The notes below the pieces were generated by a model, which searched no databases, had not been told where the DNA came from, and was given only the letters and a program-made list of their open reading frames with translations. From Myxococcales bacterium (GTDB lineage Bacteria > Myxococcota_A > Bradymonadia > UBA7976 > UBA1532): a stretch of DNA of 64,000 nt. Positions 36,541 to 43,189 of the stretch are shown in pieces. The DNA lies in assembly GCA_020633435.1 (NCBI GenBank), contig JACKDP010000007.1, positions 372,001 through 436,000 of the forward strand, read 5' to 3'. Both the position numbers and the translations under genes were made by a program. How positions within the stretch are numbered: position 1 is the stretch's first letter; every line of letters begins with the position of its first letter.

Positions 36541-37310
36541 GGATCCTGGCGGATGAGCTCCAGGTGGGCCCAGGAGCGCTGGGCCTCGACCCAGTCCTCG
36601 CCCTCGGCGGCGGCGGGCAGGGTGGAGCGAGCGCGGCGGGTCTCGATGAAGCTGCCGCCCGGGTTCATGGCGAAGTCGGTGGGCTTCGGGACGTAGCCCA
36701 CGTTGATGGACCGCGGGTCGGGCAGCGCCGTGAGGCACAGCCGGGTGCTCGTCAGCCCGTCCGCCTTGCCCTGCAGCACCACCGAGCGAGCGAGGGCGGT
36801 GCTCGTGCCGAAGGCGGCCACCATGATGCGGTCGGCGGCGGCGATGAACGAGGCGACGGCGACCGCGATGGCGACGTCGGCGAAGGCGGCCGTCAGCGCT
36901 GCCGTGACGATGGCCGGCGTCGTGCCCGCTGGCGCCTTCGCGATGACCTGCACCCGAAATTCTTCAATGAGTTCAGGCGCTTTGCCGCGGTCGAGCACCA
37001 GGGAGAGCCCAAGAGGGAGCTGCGCGCCGTCGGCGATCTCGAAGGGCAGCTCCACCGCGGGCAGGCGGGCGGCCAGCTCCGTCGTCTCGCGCCCGGTCAC
37101 CGCCTTCTGGCTGCGTCGGTCGGCCCCCACGGCGATGGCGGCGGCCAGCCGGTCGCTCGACCCCGCGACGACCTCGTCGGCGAGGCCCACCCGGGTGAGG
37201 CGGGCGATCCACTTGCCGGGTGCCAGGGCCAGGGGCGCGGTGGCCGGGCCCAGTCGGCAGATGCCGTCGGCCTCCGCCGCCGTCACGAGATAGAAGTTCC
37301 CCTTCGCCAT
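36537..37310 (-). CDS. Unknown protein coupled to an outer-membrane barrel gene (257 aa)
   Basis: ATG 37310 has a strong GGGAGGTG ribosome site 6 bases upstream. There is no signal peptide. The first half is mixed alpha/beta. The middle has a long Ala/Val-rich hydrophobic stretch (about residues 132-170, with TTPAIVTAALTAAFADVAI) that could be a membrane or buried hairpin. The C-terminal third contains a DPRSINVGYVPKPTDFAM segment. I do not recognise the family. Its end overlaps the barrel gene by ATGA, implying a joint role. It is divergent from bioY across 93 bp. Confidence 0.6.
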   Translation of the reverse strand: MAKGNFYLVTAAEADGICRLGPATAPLALAPGKWIARLTRVGLADEVVAGSSDRLAAAIAVGADRRSQKAVTGRETTELAARLPAVELPFEIADGAQLPLGLSLVLDRGKAPELIEEFRVQVIAKAPAGTTPAIVTAALTAAFADVAIAVAVASFIAAADRIMVAAFGTSTALARSVVLQGKADGLTSTRLCLTALPDPRSINVGYVPKPTDFAMNPGGSFIETRRARSTLPAAAEGEDWVEAQRSWAHLELIRQDP

Positions 37311-37403
37311 GTGCACCTCCCACCGGAATGGGGCAGCAGACCATGCCAGCGCGGCGGCACGCAAGCGTTCGACGGACGTCGAAAACCATGCTACCTCCCC
37401 CGC

Positions 37404-37928
37404 ATGCGCCGATCGCTGCCCCTGCTCGTGCTCGTCGCGGCGGCCACCGCCGCGGGCGCGTGGCTCGCCTTCCCGCTGCCCGGTCTGGAGACGCCGGTGA
37501 GCCTCCAGACGGTCGTGGTCTGCTTCGCGGGCCTCGTGCTCGGGCCGACCCGGGCCATGGCGGCGATGGTCCTCTACCTCGGCCTGGGGGCCGCCGGCCT
37601 GCCGGTCTTCGCGAAGGGGGCGAGCGGCCTCGAGGTCCTCCAGGGGCCGACGGCGGGCTACCTGGTGGGGTTCGTGGCCGCCCAGCCCGCCATCGCCCTG
37701 GGCAAGTACCTCTTCTCGGCCGACCACCTCATCGTCCGCAACCTGTTCGGGGCGGCCTTCGGCCACGTCGTCATCCTGGCCCTGGGCGTGCTCTGGATGC
37801 AGCACTTCCAGGTGTGGAGCTGGTACCGCACGCTGGAGGCGGGGCTGTGGCCCTTCCTGCCCGGCGCCGCGGTGAAGAGCGTGCTGGCGGCGCTGGCGGG
37901 CGCCTGGGTCGAGTCCACCCGCCGCTGA
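37404..37928 (+). CDS. bioY: BioY-family biotin transporter, S component (174 aa)
   Basis: The protein is small and almost wholly hydrophobic, with about six transmembrane helices. The family signature is clear in the N-terminal half: TPVSLQTVVVCFAGLVLGP, then MAAMVLYLGLGAAGLPVFA and LQGPTAGYLVGF. BioY is the biotin-binding S component of ECF transporters; in some bacteria it works alone or with shared EcfAT, which is not encoded here. The start at ATG 37404 gives a full first helix. No biotin synthesis genes are near, and no BirA site was seen in the 93-bp divergent region. Confidence 0.92.
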   Translation: MRRSLPLLVLVAAATAAGAWLAFPLPGLETPVSLQTVVVCFAGLVLGPTRAMAAMVLYLGLGAAGLPVFAKGASGLEVLQGPTAGYLVGFVAAQPAIALGKYLFSADHLIVRNLFGAAFGHVVILALGVLWMQHFQVWSWYRTLEAGLWPFLPGAAVKSVLAALAGAWVESTRR

Positions 37929-37931
37929 CGC

Positions 37932-38480
37932 TCAGGCCAGCCAGGGCCGCAGCACCGCCAGGCGCTCGCGGCTGCGGGCCAGGGCGTCCATGCGCCCCGC
38001 CACGCGCGCCTCGTCGGCCCCGGCCTGGAGCCGGCGGGCCGCCAGCCCCACGTTCAGCGCGCGCTCCGCCACCCGGACGACGGCCAGCAGCGACGCGGCC
38101 AGCGTCGAGCGCGCCTCGGCCTCGAAGGCCTCGGCCGGCCCCTCGGGCGGCTGGACCTCGACGCGCACCCGGGCCAGGGCGTCGAGGCCCTTCGCGTCGC
38201 GGCTCGAGGCCATATGCCCGTCGACGGTGAAGCCCACCACGCGCAGCCCGCCCAGGGCGGCGTCCGGCGCGACGTGCTGGGTGAGGCCCCGGAAGGCGGC
38301 CTCCAGGAAGCCCGAGCCCTGGGCCTCCACGGTGCGCTGCACCCCGTCGCGGCGCAGCGTCAGCGCCACATGGCAGCGCGGCGCCGGTGCCACGTACTCC
38401 GTCATCACATAGTGCACGAGCCGCAGGTCGACATACCCATCGGCGAGCGTGCTGCGCACGAGCTGATCGAGGGGATCCAT
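37932..38480 (-). CDS. Small protein resembling a LeuA-type regulatory domain (182 aa)
   Basis: ATG 38480 is preceded by GGGAGG. There is no signal peptide. The order of features is like the C-terminal allosteric domain of 2-isopropylmalate/citramalate synthases: a strand pair (CHVALTLRRDGVQRTVEAQ), then G-x-G-x3-A (GSGFLEAAFRGL), another strand pair ending in DALARVRVEV, and a final helix with AASLLAVVRV and ALN. No catalytic TIM barrel is attached. The last 50 residues are a basic helical tail. If the resemblance is real, this is a free-standing regulatory domain; the match is by eye and weak. It lies just downstream of the tRNA-like gene on the same strand. Confidence 0.5.
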   Translation of the reverse strand: MDPLDQLVRSTLADGYVDLRLVHYVMTEYVAPAPRCHVALTLRRDGVQRTVEAQGSGFLEAAFRGLTQHVAPDAALGGLRVVGFTVDGHMASSRDAKGLDALARVRVEVQPPEGPAEAFEAEARSTLAASLLAVVRVAERALNVGLAARRLQAGADEARVAGRMDALARSRERLAVLRPWLA

Positions 38481-38521
38481 CTGGCCTCCCGCGCCCGGTC
38501 TCGGCCGGGCCCCCGCGTCTG

Positions 38522-38595
38522 CGTGGTCGGGGGGCCTCGAACCCCCATCCCCGCCGGCCCCGCCGACGGCGCGTTTCCCGTTACGCCACGACCAC
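38522..38595 (-). tRNA. tRNA-like gene, anticodon GGG (proline) with unusual C33
   Basis: The minus strand folds as a full cloverleaf. The acceptor stem GTGGTCG/CGACCAC is 7 of 7. The D stem GCGT/ACGC encloses an 8-base loop with GGG. The anticodon stem CGTCG/CGGCG has one G-T pair and the 7-base loop GCGGGGC. A 5-base variable loop follows, then T stem GGGGG/CCCCC with loop TTCGAGG. The discriminator is G and no CCA is encoded. Anticodon GGG would decode CCC (Pro). Odd points: base 33 is C instead of the near-universal U, bases 32 and 38 could pair, two bases separate the D and anticodon stems, and the acceptor lacks the C1-G72/A73 set of normal bacterial proline tRNAs. It may be a variant, decaying or non-translational tRNA. 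Confidence 0.5.
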
Positions 38596-38789
38596 ATGCC
38601 CCGCGGGGCACCTCCTTCCACGCCTGCCCTCGCGGGCAGGGTTGTACGAGCGCGCAGCCCGGATCCGCGCGATCGCACCGACGGCGAGTCACTGAAGTCT
38701 CGACCCCATCAGGGACCGAGGGCGAAGTCAGCGAGCGGAGGGACCCGCTCGGCCGGCGCGGAAGGGAGGGCCCTTCGGCCAACAGGGAG

Positions 38790-38826
38790 ACGATAGCCAA
38801 ACCACTGAACAGGCGTCAAGTGGTTT
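38790..38826 (-). promoter_or_regulatory. Sigma-70-like promoter with overlapping inverted-repeat operator
   Basis: On the minus strand TTGACG (38819-38814) is followed after 17-18 bases by CTATCG/TATCGT, a fair -35 and a weak -10. The arms AAACCACT (38799-38806, plus strand) and AGTGGTTT (38819-38826) are exact inverted repeats 12 bases apart. They overlap the -35 and the spacer, as a repressor or activator site would. It would drive the leader, the tRNA-like gene and probably the LeuA-like gene. Confidence 0.4.
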
Positions 38827-38835
38827 TGGGTGGGC

Positions 38836-39786
38836 CTACTCGGGGCGGGACATGGCGGGCCGGGCCTTCGCCGGGGTGGGGCTGCCCCCCCGGCCGCGGG
38901 CGGGGCGGCCCGCGACACGGGTCGCCGGCCGGGCGGCCGGCGCACGAGCGACGGTCTGGCAGCGCTCGCGCGACTTGTCGGTGTGCCGTGCGCCGCGGCC
39001 GCGGGCCACGGCGGGGGCGGGCTTCTTCCGCCGCGCCAGCGTCTCCGCCCGGGAGAACCACGTCTCCTCGCCGCAGCCATCGCCGGGCGGCAGGGCGCTC
39101 TGCGGGCGGCAGAGGGGGCTGCCGACGGGGCAGGCCAGGCGGACGTGGAAGTGGCTGTCGTGCCCGTACCAGGGTCGGATGCGGCGCAGCCAGGATCGGT
39201 CACCCTCCACGCTGGCGCAGAGCTCCTGCTTGATGACCCAGTTCACGAAGACGCGCTCCACGCCCGGCGAGCGGGCAGCGAGCTCCAGCAGGGCGACGTG
39301 CCGCGGCTGGAAGACGCGGCGGTCGATGCTCTCCCCCCGCACCAGGCTGGGGAAGTGCTTGTCGTCGTCGCGGCGCGACGCTGGCGGCCGCTCGAACCAG
39401 AGGTCCACGTCCAGGCCCACCTGGTGGCTGCGGTGGCCCGACTTCATCCGCCCGCCGCGGGGCTGGGAGGCGTCGCCGACGAGGATGTCCGGCAGGCCGG
39501 CGGCGCGGACGCGTTCGCCGAAGCCCTCGAGCCACCGGGCCAGGTCGGGGTGGCCGTAGTAGCGGTTGCGCCACCGGCGGATGGTCTCGAAGCCGACGCC
39601 CCGGGGCGGCAGCTCCACCGCGCCGACCATGCAGCCGCCAGCGTAGCTGCCGATCACCTCCGGGGCGCCCGCGGCGGGCTCGGCCAGCTCATGCCAGGCC
39701 GGCCCCGACGCGCGCTTGCGGCGGCGCGCGTCGGCGGGCGCGGTCAGCACCATGAGGCCGAGCAGCAACAGGCAGGTCGTACGCAT
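38836..39786 (-). CDS. mepA: Penicillin-insensitive murein endopeptidase MepA (316 aa)
   Basis: ATG 39786 begins a signal peptide (MRTTCLLLLGLMVLTAPADA); an ATG seven codons earlier is possible but gives a poorer signal. The MepA signature SGHRSHQVGLDVDLWF is present: His121 and Asp128 match the zinc ligands His113 and Asp120 of E. coli MepA in spacing, with a further His expected in the HFHVRLACP segment, which is seen. The enzyme cuts D-Ala-mDAP cross-bridges of peptidoglycan in the periplasm. The last 75 residues are an extra Arg/Ala/Pro-rich basic tail not found in E. coli MepA. It is divergent from the nitrilase gene. Confidence 0.93.
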   Translation of the reverse strand: MRTTCLLLLGLMVLTAPADARRRKRASGPAWHELAEPAAGAPEVIGSYAGGCMVGAVELPPRGVGFETIRRWRNRYYGHPDLARWLEGFGERVRAAGLPDILVGDASQPRGGRMKSGHRSHQVGLDVDLWFERPPASRRDDDKHFPSLVRGESIDRRVFQPRHVALLELAARSPGVERVFVNWVIKQELCASVEGDRSWLRRIRPWYGHDSHFHVRLACPVGSPLCRPQSALPPGDGCGEETWFSRAETLARRKKPAPAVARGRGARHTDKSRERCQTVARAPAARPATRVAGRPARGRGGSPTPAKARPAMSRPE

Positions 39787-39872
39787 CGGCGGGAGTGTAC
39801 CGCGCATCCTGCTTCCACCCCAATTCTCCGCCGGCTGGGCTCGGCGTTGGTACGATGGAGCAGGAGGACGTC

Positions 39873-40595
39873 ATGCGGGTCGCCGCCGTCCAGTTCAAGG
39901 CCCGGAAGAGTGACCTGGCCAGCAGCCGCGCCGCCCTGGTGAGCCTGGCCGCCGAGGCCGCTGAGGGCGCCGATCTGGTGGTGCTCCCCGAGATGGCGGC
40001 GACCGGGTACATCTTCGCGTCGGCCGCCGAGGTCGCGGAGGTGGCCGAGGCGCCGGAGGGGCCGACGTTCCAGGCCCTCTCGGCCGTCGCGGCTCGCTGC
40101 GGCGCCTGGATCGTGGCTGGCTTCCCCGAGCGCGCCGGGTCGCGGCTCTACAACAGCGCCCTCGTCATCGATCCCACCGGCGCGCTGGCCTCGGTCTACC
40201 GCAAGCGGCTGCTCTTCGAGGCGGACGAGCACTGGGCCACCCCGGGGGACAGCGGCTACCAGCGCTTCGAGACGGCGGCGGGGGCCTTCGGCGTGGGGAT
40301 CTGCATGGATCTCAACGACGATCGCTTCTTGTGGTGGTGCGCCCGGGCCCGGCTCGACGCCGTGGCCTTCCCCACCAACTGGCTGGAGCAGGGCGTCGAC
40401 GTGGCGCGCTACTGGGCCCTGCGGATGATGGGCCAGCAGGCCGCCCTGGTGGCCGCCAACACCTACGGCAGCGAGGGGGAAGTGGCCTTCGCCGGGCGCT
40501 CGTGCGTCCTGGCAGGGCGGACCCTGCTGGCGATGGCGCCGATGGAGGGGGATGGGGTCATCCGCGCCCGGCTCAGGACGAGCCGGGCGGGGTGA
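39873..40595 (+). CDS. Carbon-nitrogen hydrolase (nitrilase superfamily, 240 aa)
   Basis: The start is ATG 39873 rather than the in-frame ATG 39855, because AGGAGG lies 6 bases before 39873 and the mature fold begins MRVAAVQF. The Glu-Lys-Cys triad is complete: Glu40 in LPEMAATGY, Lys111 in YRKRLLF and Cys144 in GVGICMDLND. The family hydrolyses amides, carbamoyls or nitriles; the sequence is closest in feel to omega-amidase/N-carbamoyl-putrescine amidase-type members, but the substrate is not fixed. Cytosolic. It stands alone and is followed by a hairpin terminator shared with the convergent OmpA gene. Confidence 0.9.
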   Translation: MRVAAVQFKARKSDLASSRAALVSLAAEAAEGADLVVLPEMAATGYIFASAAEVAEVAEAPEGPTFQALSAVAARCGAWIVAGFPERAGSRLYNSALVIDPTGALASVYRKRLLFEADEHWATPGDSGYQRFETAAGAFGVGICMDLNDDRFLWWCARARLDAVAFPTNWLEQGVDVARYWALRMMGQQAALVAANTYGSEGEVAFAGRSCVLAGRTLLAMAPMEGDGVIRARLRTSRAG

Positions 40596-40599
40596 GGGA

Positions 40600-40622
40600 G
40601 GCCCGGGCGTGCAGCCCGGGCC
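40600..40622. terminator. Bidirectional hairpin, 9-bp perfect stem
   Basis: GGCCCGGGC, a 5-base loop, then GCCCGGGCC. It sits between the stop of the nitrilase gene (5 bases upstream) and the stop of the convergent OmpA gene (5 bases downstream). There is no T-tract. Confidence 0.55.
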
Positions 40623-40627
40623 GGGGC

Positions 40628-42406
40628 CTACTCGGCCTTGGGGGCCTGGTCGGCGCCGGTGCCGCCCGCGTTCTTGCAGGTCTCGTTCTCGAGGACCACG
40701 AAGACCACGCGGCGGTTCTTCGACATGTTCGCCTCGGTGTCGTTCGGGGCGACCGGCTGGGACTCACCGAAGCCCTTGGGCTCCAGGCGGCCGGCGTCGA
40801 TGCCCTTGCCCACCAGGTACTTCTTGACGGCCTCGGACCGGCGCTGGGACAGGTCGAGGTTGTAGTCGTCGTCGGCGCGGGAGTCGGTGTGACCCTCGAC
40901 GCGGACCTTGGTGATGAACTTGGCGTTCTTCAGGGCGCTGGCGACGGATTCGAGCAGGCCGAAGGAGCGCTTCTGGATCGTCGCCTTGTCGGTGTCGAAG
41001 AAGACCGTCTCGTTGATGCGGATCTCCTTGCAGGTCACCGTCACGCCGCCGCCCTGGTCGGGGCAGCCGTCCTCATCCTCGACGCCGTTGAAGTTCTCGG
41101 GCTGGAGGGGGCACTTGTCGTCCACGTCGAGGATGCCGTCCTGATCGTTGTCGGGATCGGGGCAGCCGTCGTGATCCTGGAAGTCGTCCTTGTCCTCGGG
41201 CTCGTTCGGGCACTTGTCCTGGGCGTCCAGCAGGCCGTCCTGGTCGTTGTCGGGATCGGGGCAGCCGTTCTCGTCCTCGAAGCCGTCCTTGTCCTCGGGG
41301 TCGAGCGGGCACTGGTCGTTCACGTCCAGGATGCCATCCTGGTCGTTGTCGGGATCAGGGCAGCCGTTCTCGTCCTCGAAGCCGTCCTTGTCCTCGGGAT
41401 CGTTGGGGCACTGGTCGTTCACGTCCAGGATGCCGTCCTGATCGTTGTCGGGATCGGGGCAGCCGTCGCCGTCCTGGAAGCCGTCCATGTCCTCTTCCTC
41501 GTCGGGGCACTGGTCGTCGCTCGGCAGCTTGTGCCAGGCGAGGCCCAGGATGACGCGGAAGTCGGGGGAGCCGTAATCGGGGATGATGCCGATGCCGGCG
41601 GCCGGGGTCAGGACCAGGCCGGGCTGCGTGAAGAAGCGGAAGCCGATGTTGGCCTCGAGGGGGGAGTTGGCGATGTCGGAGCCGAGATCCTCGGCCGGGG
41701 CCGCACCGAACGCCTCGGCGAGGAGCTGGGCGCGCTCGCTGCCCAGGTCGACCGCCACACCACCGCCGTAGTTGATCTCGTTGCCGACCTTGAGGTCGTC
41801 GACCACCTGGTCGTCCTGGCGGAAGCGGAAGCCACCGTTCAGGGCGAGGGTGAAGCCGGCCATGCGCAGGTCGATGATGAGCTTGGGGTTGACGACGATG
41901 GTGTCGGCCCCGAAGCCCTTCTCGGTGTCGCCGGTGGGGAAGCTGACCGGGATGGACAGGGCGAGGCCCAGGACGTCCGACCGGGTGCCACCCAGCAGGC
42001 GGACCTTGGGGATCGCGCGGATGTCGCCCAGGCCGAAGCCCTCGCTGCCGCCCAGCACCGCGGTGAGCTGCTCGCCGTCCGCGTAGCCGAGGGGGATGTC
42101 CACGCCCAGCTCGAAGCGGTCGTGCAGGCCGATGACGCCCATCACGTTGATGCCGACGAGGTTCTCGACGATCTTCGCGGTGATCTCGTCGTTCGCGTCC
42201 CGCCGCACGAGCGGGTTGCTGCCGTAGTTGACGTACAGCGAAGGCACGAACAGGCCCGCCTTGGCGGTGCTCGCGGTCTCGACGCTCAGCAGGTTCCAGG
42301 TGCCCACCGCGGGCTTGAAGTTCTGGACGTCCTGCGCGAAGGCCACCGACCCACAAAGGGTCGTGGCGATTACACTACTGAGAAGACGGGTCGTTTGTAC
42401 TCGCAT
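40628..42406 (-). CDS. OmpA-family outer-membrane protein with TSP3 repeats (592 aa)
   Basis: A signal peptide (cleavage after SVAFA) is followed by an N-terminal beta-barrel of about 300 residues. About five thrombospondin-type-3 calcium repeats come next (residues 310-450: pattern DPDNDQDGILDVNDQCP). The C-terminal OmpA domain has the peptidoglycan-binding core VEGHTDSRADDDYNLDLSQ and ends with NRRVVFVV. This is a common architecture in myxobacteria: a barrel in the outer membrane, a calcium-rigid rod and a peptidoglycan anchor. Codon use and length suggest an abundant structural porin. A 248-bp upstream region separates it from the next gene. It is probably monocistronic, with terminators on both sides. 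Confidence 0.92.
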   Translation of the reverse strand: MRVQTTRLLSSVIATTLCGSVAFAQDVQNFKPAVGTWNLLSVETASTAKAGLFVPSLYVNYGSNPLVRRDANDEITAKIVENLVGINVMGVIGLHDRFELGVDIPLGYADGEQLTAVLGGSEGFGLGDIRAIPKVRLLGGTRSDVLGLALSIPVSFPTGDTEKGFGADTIVVNPKLIIDLRMAGFTLALNGGFRFRQDDQVVDDLKVGNEINYGGGVAVDLGSERAQLLAEAFGAAPAEDLGSDIANSPLEANIGFRFFTQPGLVLTPAAGIGIIPDYGSPDFRVILGLAWHKLPSDDQCPDEEEDMDGFQDGDGCPDPDNDQDGILDVNDQCPNDPEDKDGFEDENGCPDPDNDQDGILDVNDQCPLDPEDKDGFEDENGCPDPDNDQDGLLDAQDKCPNEPEDKDDFQDHDGCPDPDNDQDGILDVDDKCPLQPENFNGVEDEDGCPDQGGGVTVTCKEIRINETVFFDTDKATIQKRSFGLLESVASALKNAKFITKVRVEGHTDSRADDDYNLDLSQRRSEAVKKYLVGKGIDAGRLEPKGFGESQPVAPNDTEANMSKNRRVVFVVLENETCKNAGGTGADQAPKAE

Positions 42407-42609
42407 CGTCCTGCAATCCCCCTTGGGTATTTTTTCGCGGGCCGGCCCCCCAGTCCCGCCCGAACCTGAGTCGCGCACAGTCTCTTCTCCCGGGCACTCG
42501 AGCACAAGAAAATCCGACAGTTGGCGCGGCTCCGACCCCCGCTGGGCGTAGGTAGGCGACCCACACGGGCTTACCTCCTCCAGGAGGATCCCCGTAATTT
42601 CCCGGATTG

Positions 42610-42635
42610 AAAAGAAAAAACCGCGTTGGCCGCGG
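42610..42635 (-). terminator. Rho-independent terminator
   Basis: On the minus strand CCGCG, loop GCCAA, CGCGG is followed by TTTTTTCTTTT. It lies 20 bases after the stop of the lipoprotein gene and insulates the OmpA promoter region. It is the clearest intrinsic terminator in the window. Confidence 0.8.
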
Positions 42636-42654
42636 GCGGGGCCTGCCGATGGCG

Positions 42655-43149
42655 TCAGCGGGGGTTGAAGCGGGGCAGATCGTCGAGCTCGACCTCCTCG
42701 GTGAGCGTCTCCCCCTCCACCAGCTTCTTGAACTTCTCGCCGAAGAGCTCGCCCCGGTAGAAGAGCGCCACGCTCAGGACGTAGGTGCCGTTCGCCCGCA
42801 GCGCGCCCGGGGGCAGGACCAGGCTGCGAGACCGGTCGCCCTGCACGAGGATCTGGGTCTTCTCGGGCTGCGCCTTGCGCATCTCCTGCTCTTCGGCGCC
42901 GATGATCTCGCGGGCCGGCGTGATGACGGCGTACTCCCAGCGGACCTCGTCGATGCCGGCGTCATCCACGATGCCGAGCAGGTAGTTGAAGGTGAAGTCG
43001 ACCTGCCCGCTGCCATCGGCGTTGCGCAGGTACGTCGTGCTCCGCAGGGTCGGCAGGACCTCGCGGATGCCGTCTTCGAGCTCGTCCTTGACGACGCAGC
43101 CGCCCAGCGAGAGCAGCAAGGCGACGAGGATCAGGGGGGCACGCAGCAT
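42655..43149 (-). CDS. Small lipoprotein of unknown function (164 aa)
   Basis: ATG 43149 has GGAGGAG 5 bases upstream. It opens a lipoprotein signal (lipobox SLGGC). The mature part is about 145 residues and beta-rich (TYLRNADGSGQVDFTFNYL, later ILVQGDRSRSLVLPPGA), with the look of an immunoglobulin-like or Big-type fold. No known motif. It lies 40 bp after the zinc-protease gene on the same strand and ends at a strong terminator, so it is the last gene of that transcript. Confidence 0.75.
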   Translation of the reverse strand: MLRAPLILVALLLSLGGCVVKDELEDGIREVLPTLRSTTYLRNADGSGQVDFTFNYLLGIVDDAGIDEVRWEYAVITPAREIIGAEEQEMRKAQPEKTQILVQGDRSRSLVLPPGALRANGTYVLSVALFYRGELFGEKFKKLVEGETLTEEVELDDLPRFNPR

Positions 43150-43189
43150 GGGGACTCCTCCGCGGCGGAGCATAGCAGCCGGGGCGACG

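Larger units (their letters stand above)
38481..38835. other. 355-bp intergenic region with tRNA-like gene, hairpins and a promoter
   Basis: On the minus strand, reading from mepA toward the small LeuA-like gene, this holds: an inverted repeat with a -35 element (38790-38826), about 180 bases of leader with GC-rich hairpins, the tRNA-like gene (38522-38595), and a short spacer with a CCCGG/CCGGG hairpin before the next start codon. One leader hairpin has a perfect 7-bp stem (CCTGCCC at 38623-38629, GGGCAGG at 38634-38640). Directly beside the tRNA-like gene is the palindrome TGCCCCGCGGGGCA. No protein is supported in the leader. Confidence 0.6.

Noticed and set aside
38522..38780. tmRNA or T-box leader in the tRNA-like region
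   Set aside because: No tag-peptide frame, no 5' tmRNA half and no T-box core sequence were found.
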